The notes under the pieces: model-generated | Told to the model about the DNA's origin: nothing | What the model saw: the letters and a program-made list of their open reading frames with translations, nothing else | The model's database searches: none | Part shown: in pieces, positions 57,728 through 64,000 of the stretch | How the letters are laid out: every line of letters starts with the position of its first letter | How positions within the stretch are numbered: the first letter of the stretch is position 1 | Position numbers and translations under genes: made by a program | Assembly: GCF_003207825.1 (NCBI RefSeq) | Contig: NZ_NKTY01000015.1 | Coordinates: forward strand, 1 to 64,000 | Length of the DNA stretch: 64,000 bases | From: Komagataeibacter saccharivorans | GTDB lineage: Bacteria; Pseudomonadota; Alphaproteobacteria; Acetobacterales; Acetobacteraceae | Reading direction: 5' to 3'

Positions 57728-58891
57728 TCAGGCCGGGGGTGGACGGCGCACGACCATATCCCCCGGAAGGAATTCGATCGTGCCTGCAATCTCCATTTCC
57801 GACAGGACTGTCAGGACCGCTGCTGTGGAGAACTGGCAGCGCCGTACAAGATCGTCAACAGGTGATGGCGTGAAAGATAGAAATCCCTCCACTCTTTCGT
57901 GAATATCTTCTCCCTTCGCCGGTGTGGGCGGGACGGGGGTTGCCTGTGCCGCCGCGCCCTGCCTTGCCGGTGGGGCGGACGGTGGCCGTGACGGCTGGGG
58001 GTGGAGCGGGAAAAGGCTTCTTTCTTCCATGAATTCAGGAAGTTCGCGCAGGATGTCGCGCTCGTTTTCCGTCAGGATCGCACCCTGGCGCAGCAGGTCA
58101 TTGCTGCCCCGGCAGCGCGGGTCGAGGGGGGAGCCGGGCACGGCAAAGATGATCCGGTCATAGTCCAGCGCCATGCGTGCGGTAATCAGGCTACCCGACC
58201 TGGGTGCGGCCTCAATGACCACGCATCCCAGCCCCAATCCGGCTATAAGCCGGTTCCGGCGCGGGAAATGGCGGGCCTGCGGCACCGTGCCCAGCGGCGC
58301 TTCGGTCACAACTGCGCCAGTGCGGGCAATTTCATCCTGCAGGGTGTGATGTTCCGGCGGGTAAGGACAGTCCAGTCCGCCCGCGATGGCTGCGACCGTG
58401 CGGCCCGCTGTCATCGCCCCGCGATGGGCGGCGGCATCAATTCCCCGCGCCAGTCCCGATACCGTGTCCACTCCCTGTGCTGCCAGCAGGGCCGCAAGGC
58501 TTTCCGCCATGCGCATTCCGCCTGATGATGCGTTGCGTCCCCCGACGATGGCGACCATCCGACTCGCCAGCAGGGTGCAGTCGCCCAGCACGCTCAGCAC
58601 CGGCGGCGCATCGTGCAGGCTGGCAAGGAGTGGGGGATAGCCCGGCTGGCGATGCACCAGCAGGTGGCCGCCCATGGCATGCAGGCGTTCAATTTCATGC
58701 AGCGCATCCGCGCGGGGACAGGGCATGCCCACCGTTCGGCTTATGCGGGTGGCACCCCGTTCAAGCATGTCCAGCGCGGATTGCGCGCTGCCATGGGTCT
58801 GGATAAGGCGGCGGTAGCTGACCGGGCCGATGCCATCCGTTCGGGCCAGCCGCAGGCAGGCCAGGACCGTTTCGGCATCGGCGGGGGTCAT
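57728..58891 (-). CDS. dprA: DNA processing protein DprA
   Basis: A 387-residue Rossmann-fold protein that loads RecA on incoming single-stranded DNA during transformation. The conserved GGRNASSGGMRMAESL and SGLARGIDAAAH lie at about 120-160, RNRLIAGLG near 212, and a C-terminal winged-helix (DprA-WH) domain follows after a Pro-rich linker. It overlaps plsY by four bases. comEC is also in the window. Confidence 0.93.
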   Translation of the reverse strand: MTPADAETVLACLRLARTDGIGPVSYRRLIQTHGSAQSALDMLERGATRISRTVGMPCPRADALHEIERLHAMGGHLLVHRQPGYPPLLASLHDAPPVLSVLGDCTLLASRMVAIVGGRNASSGGMRMAESLAALLAAQGVDTVSGLARGIDAAAHRGAMTAGRTVAAIAGGLDCPYPPEHHTLQDEIARTGAVVTEAPLGTVPQARHFPRRNRLIAGLGLGCVVIEAAPRSGSLITARMALDYDRIIFAVPGSPLDPRCRGSNDLLRQGAILTENERDILRELPEFMEERSLFPLHPQPSRPPSAPPARQGAAAQATPVPPTPAKGEDIHERVEGFLSFTPSPVDDLVRRCQFSTAAVLTVLSEMEIAGTIEFLPGDMVVRRPPPA

Positions 58892-59526
58892 GGCGTTTTC
58901 TGGCCGATCCTTGGTTCCGTGCCGCGCAACAGGCGGCTGATATTGGCATGGTGGCGGATCAGGATGACAAGGGCGATCAGCACGCCTGCCAGATAGGCGG
59001 GGGAGGAGAAATCAACCCGTCCCGGCCGGATCATGAGCAGCGGCATCGCCGCGAAGGCGATAATCGCCCCTGCCGAGGAAATGCGCGTGACCTTGGCGAA
59101 GATCAGCCACAGCGCGCAGCAGCACAGCCCCACGCCCGGCATCAGCGCCAGCACGCTGCCCAGCCCGGTGGCGACCCCCTTGCCGCCCTTGAATTTCAGC
59201 CATACCGGAAAGCAGTGCCCGAGCACGACACAGATTGCGGCCACGGATTCCGCGGCCAGCGTATGGAAGGGGCACAGCACGAAGGCGCAGAAAACGGCGA
59301 ATGCGCCTTTGGTGCCATCCAGCGCCAGCGTGGCCGCCGCCAGTCCCTTGCGCCCGGTGCGCAATACGTTGGTTGCCCCGATATTGCCCGATCCGATCTT
59401 GCGGATATCCCCGTTACCGGACAGCGCGGTCAGCACCAGCCCGAAGGGGATGCTGCCAATCAGGTAGGACAGGAACGCAACCCCGGCCATAAGCGGCAGG
59501 TCATAAGTGGGGATGCCGTAGATCAT
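58888..59526 (-). CDS. plsY: Glycerol-3-phosphate acyltransferase PlsY
   Basis: A 212-residue membrane enzyme that transfers an acyl group from acyl-phosphate to glycerol-3-phosphate, the first step of phospholipid synthesis. The motifs GSGNIGATNVLR and KGGKGVATGLG are intact, with about six or seven predicted helices. The start at 59526 follows the pyrC stop with a four-base overlap and removes an extension. Confidence 0.95.
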   Translation of the reverse strand: MIYGIPTYDLPLMAGVAFLSYLIGSIPFGLVLTALSGNGDIRKIGSGNIGATNVLRTGRKGLAAATLALDGTKGAFAVFCAFVLCPFHTLAAESVAAICVVLGHCFPVWLKFKGGKGVATGLGSVLALMPGVGLCCCALWLIFAKVTRISSAGAIIAFAAMPLLMIRPGRVDFSSPAYLAGVLIALVILIRHHANISRLLRGTEPRIGQKTP

Positions 59527-60818
59527 GCGGCCTGCGCCCAGAATACGCGCTGGCCGTTTTTCCACGTGCCAACCACGCGGCCTTCCAGCGCACGTCCGTC
59601 GAAGGGGGTGTTCTGGGCCTTGCCGGGCAGTTCGCCCGCCCGCACGATCCAGCCGCTATCGGGGTTGAACAGGCACAGATCCGCCGCCTGTCCCGTAGCC
59701 AGCGTGCCCGCATCGCTGCGCAGCAGGCGGGCAGGGCGGTGGGTCAGCAGGCCGATGGCGTCAGACATGCCCAGATTGCCCGCATGCACCTGCGCCAGCG
59801 TGACCGCCAGCAGGGTGGACAGTCCCGTGCCGCCAGCGGACGCCACGGCAAAGGGCTGGCGTTTGTCATCCGCGTCGCACGGCATGTGATCGGATGCGAT
59901 GGCGTCGATCGTGCCATCCGCCAGCGCCGCACATACCGCCCTGCGATCCGCTTCCGCACGGAGCGGCGGCGACAGCTTGGCATAGGTGCGGAAGTCACCG
60001 ATGACCGTTTCGTTCAGGTCAAAATAGGGCGGTGCCGTATCGCAGGTCACATTTACGCCATCGGCCCTGGCCGCCCGGATCAGGTCGAGGCCCTCAGCCG
60101 TGGAGACATGGCCGAAGTGCAGCCGCCCGCCCGTCATGCGCGCAAGGCGAATGTCGCGGGCGATCAGGATCGCTTCAGCCGCCGCCGGAATGCCGGGCAG
60201 GCCAAGCCGTGTGGCCAGTTCCCCATCGGTGGCGCACCCGCCACGGGCAAGGGACGGGTCTTCGGGATGCTGGACAATCAGCGCGCCGAAGCCTTTGGCA
60301 TAGGTCAGCATCTGCCGCATCGTACGGCTGTCCGCAATGGCGTGCGGCCCATCGGTAAAGGCGATGGCCCCGGCTTCGGCCAGAAGGCCGATTTCCGCCA
60401 TTTCCTTACCTGCGCATTCCCGTGTCAGCGCGCCATAGGGCAGGATGTCGATCATGCCGGTTTCTTCCCCGCGTGCGCGCAGCAGGCGGGCAAGGGCCGG
60501 ATTATCGATGGTGGGGCTGGTGTTGGGCAGTACGGCAATGGTGGTGATGCCGCCCGATACGGCCGCCCGCGCGGCGGAGGCCACGGTCTCCCGGTATTCA
60601 AAGCCGGGTTCCCCGATCGTCACGCGCATGTCCACAAGGCCGGGACACAGGACAAGCTGGTTCTGCCCGTCGATGATTTCGGCCCCATCGGGCGCGCCTT
60701 CGGCTCCCGGCAGATCGGTGCCCGCGATTACGCCGTCACGCACCAGCAGCCGTCCCGCCCGATCCAGACCGGAGGCCGGATCGATCAGGCGGACGTTTTC
60801 AAACAGGACAGGCTTCAT
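59523..60818 (-). CDS. pyrC: Dihydroorotase-like protein coupled to pyrB, metal motif lost
   Basis: A 431-residue amidohydrolase similar throughout to dihydroorotase. The metal-binding HxH has become R65-V-T67 in [12 protein letters not shown]156, H184, H237 and D310 (SDHMP) remain. In Pseudomonas and some others a metal-lacking dihydroorotase homologue forms a structural complex with aspartate carbamoyltransferase (known), and this gene could play that part. Catalysis would then rest with the homologue at 1580. It is coupled to pyrB and plsY by four-base overlaps. Confidence 0.9.
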   Translation of the reverse strand: MKPVLFENVRLIDPASGLDRAGRLLVRDGVIAGTDLPGAEGAPDGAEIIDGQNQLVLCPGLVDMRVTIGEPGFEYRETVASAARAAVSGGITTIAVLPNTSPTIDNPALARLLRARGEETGMIDILPYGALTRECAGKEMAEIGLLAEAGAIAFTDGPHAIADSRTMRQMLTYAKGFGALIVQHPEDPSLARGGCATDGELATRLGLPGIPAAAEAILIARDIRLARMTGGRLHFGHVSTAEGLDLIRAARADGVNVTCDTAPPYFDLNETVIGDFRTYAKLSPPLRAEADRRAVCAALADGTIDAIASDHMPCDADDKRQPFAVASAGGTGLSTLLAVTLAQVHAGNLGMSDAIGLLTHRPARLLRSDAGTLATGQAADLCLFNPDSGWIVRAGELPGKAQNTPFDGRALEGRVVGTWKNGQRVFWAQAA

Positions 60819-61780
60819 GCGCCGTCTCCCCCGCGTGACAGGATGTCCAGCACCGCCATGCGCACGGCCACCCCCATTTCCACCTGTTCACGGATCACGC
60901 TCTGGTCGGAATCGGCAACGCGGCTGTCAATTTCCACGCCCCGGTTCATCGGGCCGGGATGCATGACCAGCGCATGTGGCTTCGCCAGCGCGAGGCGCTT
61001 GTTATCCAGCCCGTAGAAGCGGAAATATTCGCGCGCGCTGGGGACCTGCGTGCCTTTCATGCGCTCGCGCTGCACGCGCAGCATCATGACCACGTCCACG
61101 CCGCGCAGGCCGTCTTCCATCGTATGGTGAATGCTTACGCCCAGCGCGCCGATCGCACCGGGCACCAGTGTTGGCGGCCCTACCACGCGCACCTGACAGC
61201 CCATGGCGGTCAGCAGATGGATGTTGGACCGTGCGACGCGGCTGTGGCTGACATCGCCGCAGATGGCGATGGTCAGCCCCTCGAACACGCCGAAATGGCG
61301 GCGGATGGTCAGCGCGTCCAGCAGGGCCTGCGTGGGATGTTCATGCGTGCCGTCACCGGCATTGACCACACTGGCCTGAACCTTCTGCGCCAGCAGCGCG
61401 GGTGCGCCGGACTGGGAATGGCGCACGACCAGCAGGTCGGTATGCATGGCGTTCAGCGTCGCCGCCGTGTCCAGCAGGGTTTCCCCCTTGTTGACCGAGG
61501 AACTGGCGACCGTCATGTTCACCACATCCGCCCCAAGCCGCTTGCCCGCCAGCTCGAAGGACGTGCGCGTGCGTGTGCTGTCCTCGAAAAACAGGTTGAT
61601 GAGCGTGCGCCCGCGTAGCAGGTCGCGCGGGGTTTTGCGCGACCGGTTGAGCAGGGTGTAGTTTTCCGCAAGGTCAAGGATGGGGGTGATGCGGGTGGGA
61701 TGCATGCCCTGTACGCCCAGCAGGTGACGCGCCGGGCGTGTCAGGAACACGTTGCTGCCATGGGCGCTGCGATCACTCAT
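60815..61780 (-). CDS. pyrB: Aspartate carbamoyltransferase catalytic chain
   Basis: A 321-residue enzyme for the committed step of pyrimidine synthesis. The carbamoyl phosphate loop STRTRT starts at residue 68 and HPTQALLD is present. No regulatory pyrI follows; instead the dihydroorotase-like pyrC overlaps its stop by four bases. The start overlaps the gltX end by eight bases. Confidence 0.97.
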   Translation of the reverse strand: MSDRSAHGSNVFLTRPARHLLGVQGMHPTRITPILDLAENYTLLNRSRKTPRDLLRGRTLINLFFEDSTRTRTSFELAGKRLGADVVNMTVASSSVNKGETLLDTAATLNAMHTDLLVVRHSQSGAPALLAQKVQASVVNAGDGTHEHPTQALLDALTIRRHFGVFEGLTIAICGDVSHSRVARSNIHLLTAMGCQVRVVGPPTLVPGAIGALGVSIHHTMEDGLRGVDVVMMLRVQRERMKGTQVPSAREYFRFYGLDNKRLALAKPHALVMHPGPMNRGVEIDSRVADSDQSVIREQVEMGVAVRMAVLDILSRGGDGA

Positions 61781-63179
61781 GGGCGGCGACCGCATTGATG
61801 CGCGCAAGCACCTCGTCCCGCCCCAGCGCGACCAGTGTGTCGTCAATGCCGGGCGACATGGTGCTGCCGGTTACGGCGGCGCGCAGCGGCTGCGCCACCT
61901 TGCCCAGCTTCATTTCATGGGTTTCGGCAAACTGGCGCAGGGTCGCGTCGACCGTTTCCCTGGTGAACGGTTCGGCGGCCTTCAGCGCTTCGGCCAGCCT
62001 GCCCAGCATGGCACGGTTTTCAGGGGTGAACTGCTTTTCTGCCTTGGCATCAAAGGAAAGCGGCAGCGAGCGGCCAAGGAAGGCGGCATTGTCCGCCAGT
62101 TCCACCAGCGTCTTCGCACGTTCCTTCAGGCCGGGCATAAGTGCGAGCACCTTGGCGCGCGTGGCGTCGGATGTATCCACACCTTCCATCGCCGCAAGGC
62201 GTTCCATCACGTCACCGGTCAGCCGTTCATCATCGGCCTGACGCAGCCACACGCCGTTGATGTGCAGCAGCTTGGCGTAATCCATGCGCGACGGTGAGCG
62301 GCCGACGCCATCAAGGTCGAACAGCCTGATCTGTTCTTCCCGCGACAGGATCTCCGCATCGCCATGGCCCCAGCCAAGACGCAGCAGGTAATTGTTCAGG
62401 GCTTCGGGCAGGTAGCCCATTTCCCGGAATTCCACCACCGACTGCGCGCCGTGACGCTTGGACAGCTTGGCGCCGTCGGGGCCGTGGATCAGCGGCAGAT
62501 GCGCGAAATGCGGCAGGTCCCAGCCCATGGCGCGATAGATCATGGCCTGACGGAAGGTGTTGGTCAGGTGGTCATCGCCACGGATGACATGGGTGATGTC
62601 CATGTCATGGTCATCGACCACCACGGCAAGCTGGTAGACCGGGGTGCCGTCGGCGCGCAGGATGATCATGTCATCCATTTCCGCATTGGCTACGCGCACG
62701 TCGCCCTGCACCAGATCATGAATGATGGTTTCCCCTTCACGCGGGGCCTTGATACGGACGGTATAGGGGGTGTTGGCCGGTGCTTCGGACGGGTTGCGGT
62801 CGCGCCACATGCCGTTGTAACGCGGGGGACGGCCCTCGGCCATCGCCTTCTCGCGCATTTCCTTGAGTTCATCCGCCGTGCAGTAGCAGCGATAGGCCAG
62901 CCCCTTTTCCAGCAGTTCATGCGCCACTTCGGCATGGCGCGCCTGCCGTGTGGACTGGAAAACCGGCTTTTCATCAGATTCGATGCCCATCCAGGCGAGG
63001 CCGTCGAACAGCACATCGACCGCTTTCTGGGTCGAGCGTTCGCGGTCGGTATCCTCGACGCGGAGCAGGAATTTGCCGCCGTGATGGCGGGCATAGAGGA
63101 AATTGAAAAGGGCGGCACGGGCGTTGCCGATATGCAGCAGGCCGGTGGGGCTGGGAGCAAAACGCGTACGGACAGTCAT
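61773..63179 (-). CDS. gltX: Glutamyl-tRNA synthetase
   Basis: A 468-residue class I synthetase. [15 protein letters not shown] carries the HIGH-type site and [10 protein letters not shown] the KMSKS-type site. The start ATG 63179 gives the [11 protein letters not shown]-terminus of the family; a long upstream extension is a frame artefact. It could be a discriminating or non-discriminating enzyme; no second copy is in the window. It heads the minus-strand series ending at the DUF1491 gene and is divergent from comEC. Confidence 0.97.
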   Translation of the reverse strand: MTVRTRFAPSPTGLLHIGNARAALFNFLYARHHGGKFLLRVEDTDRERSTQKAVDVLFDGLAWMGIESDEKPVFQSTRQARHAEVAHELLEKGLAYRCYCTADELKEMREKAMAEGRPPRYNGMWRDRNPSEAPANTPYTVRIKAPREGETIIHDLVQGDVRVANAEMDDMIILRADGTPVYQLAVVVDDHDMDITHVIRGDDHLTNTFRQAMIYRAMGWDLPHFAHLPLIHGPDGAKLSKRHGAQSVVEFREMGYLPEALNNYLLRLGWGHGDAEILSREEQIRLFDLDGVGRSPSRMDYAKLLHINGVWLRQADDERLTGDVMERLAAMEGVDTSDATRAKVLALMPGLKERAKTLVELADNAAFLGRSLPLSFDAKAEKQFTPENRAMLGRLAEALKAAEPFTRETVDATLRQFAETHEMKLGKVAQPLRAAVTGSTMSPGIDDTLVALGRDEVLARINAVAAHE

Positions 63180-63306
63180 GAGCCGGCTCCTTAGCATGTT
63201 TTCGGCCTGCTGACAGGGGGCAGTCTGGCGTGTGCCCCCTTTGCGCCGGTAAGGTGTGTATTCCGGCCACGCATTATTACGGGGGTTCTTCTGCCGCGCC
63301 AGTCCA

Positions 63307-64000
63307 ATGCCCGTCACGAATGGCTGCCGCATGGTTGAATTGCGCGCCCTGCGTGTGGCACTCGCCGCATGGCTTTGGCAGCGGCATGGCACTTTCATCG
63401 TGTGGCTGCCGGTATTTCTGGCGGCGGGCATCGCCCTGTATTTCGCCCTGCCGTGGGAACCGGCGGGCATGGCGGCGCTGGGGGCAGGGATGCTGGGTGC
63501 AGCCTGCCTGTCCGTGCGTCTGCTGTGGCCCGCGATTCTGCCGCTGCGCATGGGGTGTGGCGTGCTGGGGGCGTGCGCGGCAGGCTTTGCGCTGGCTTGG
63601 GGGCAGGCGCATATGCAGCCCGCTTTTCCTGATCTGCCGCGCCGGGCTGTACATGTCTCCGCCCGCGTTGTGGGGGTGGAAGGGCAGACCTTGCGCGATG
63701 GCACGCAGGCCACCCGCCTGCTGCTGGCGGATGCGCGGTTCGGGGACGGTATCAATATCGGCATGCCCCCCTTGCGGCGCAGGCTGCTGCTCCGCCTGCG
63801 GGCGGACGATCCTGCCGTGGTGGAAGCAGGTGATCGCGTGTCGGTTCAGGCATTGCTGACGCCACCGGCTTTCCCGGCAATACCCGGTGGTTATGATGCC
63901 CAGCGGCGGGCATGGTTTGACGGGCTGGCGGGGTACGGGCGGGCACTGGAACCCGTAAGCTGCGTGCATGGACACGACCGCGCAGGCGTGCAGGGTGCGA
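63307..64000 (+). CDS. comEC: ComEC/Rec2 competence DNA channel, 5' part only
   Basis: The frame is open from 63307 to the right edge, giving about 231 residues. Two hydrophobic segments (WLPVFLAAGIALYFAL and LGACAAGFALAWG) are followed by an OB-fold region and PPAFPAIPGGYDAQRRAWFDGLAGYG, the ComEC N-terminal DUF4131 hallmark (PGG...RRAWF.G). ComEC moves single-stranded DNA across the inner membrane in natural transformation. The start may be ATG 63307 or 63331. The permease and nuclease domains lie outside the window. Confidence 0.85.
   Translation, partial: MPVTNGCRMVELRALRVALAAWLWQRHGTFIVWLPVFLAAGIALYFALPWEPAGMAALGAGMLGAACLSVRLLWPAILPLRMGCGVLGACAAGFALAWGQAHMQPAFPDLPRRAVHVSARVVGVEGQTLRDGTQATRLLLADARFGDGINIGMPPLRRRLLLRLRADDPAVVEAGDRVSVQALLTPPAFPAIPGGYDAQRRAWFDGLAGYGRALEPVSCVHGHDRAGVQGA

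Overview
The window is a gene-dense, GC-rich stretch of bacterial chromosome. It looks like an alphaproteobacterium of the acetic acid bacteria (Acetobacteraceae), probably close to Komagataeibacter/Gluconacetobacter. That placement is inference from protein style, the short RNase E/G-Maf-YacG cluster, DUF3035, DUF1491 and the two atypical dihydroorotases; no rRNA or species marker is present. I see no insertion sequence, prophage or CRISPR array. Almost everything is housekeeping, in long tightly packed operons with many 4-bp ATGA stop/start overlaps.

Layout. 1-2.9 kb: the 3' part of a GGDEF-EAL cyclic-di-GMP protein and a dihydroorotase. 2.9-3.5 kb: a 0.5 kb gap with three inverted repeats, then tRNA-Phe. 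3.5-11.3 kb (minus): infA-maf-RNase E/G-yacG, hisG-hisD, murA, dcd, a small charged protein and a Rieske oxygenase. 11.5-14.7 kb: envelope sugar genes (GT4, TPR protein, GT9). 14.7-17.5 kb: thrS and infC, the latter apparently using an AUA start. 17.5-22.1 kb (minus): a SIMPL-domain pair and an HtrA protease/response regulator/histidine kinase operon. 22.2-28 kb: hrpB, a DsbD-like reductase and a lipoprotein. 28-31.5 kb (minus): argD-argF, a small ORF and hslO. 31.8-43.9 kb (plus): recX-CHAP lipoprotein, tatA, mtnB-mtnD-mtnC, ribF, ileS-lspA, a DUF3035 lipoprotein, mutL and an isolated nuoM. 43.9-50.4 kb: parE, two exported proteins of unknown role, an Rrf2 regulator divergent from cysK, and an OmpA-family porin. 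50.6-63.2 kb (minus): the co-oriented series gltX-pyrB-pyrC-plsY-dprA-topA-rnr-S41 protease-DUF1491, with comEC starting divergently from gltX and leaving the window.

How the parts fit. Pyrimidine synthesis is represented by pyrB, its coupled dihydroorotase-like partner and the separate dihydroorotase at the left end; neither dihydroorotase keeps the canonical HxH metal motif. The mtn genes recycle methylthioadenosine; argD/argF and hisD/hisG serve amino-acid synthesis; dprA and comEC are competence genes. The HtrA-type protease shares a transcript with a two-component pair, which suggests envelope-stress sensing. No new defence or mobile system stands out. The most worthwhile signals are the probable AUA start of infC, the two metal-motif-deficient dihydroorotases, the isolated NuoM, the structured leader of argD, the repeat-bearing gap beside tRNA-Phe, and two exported proteins of unknown role.
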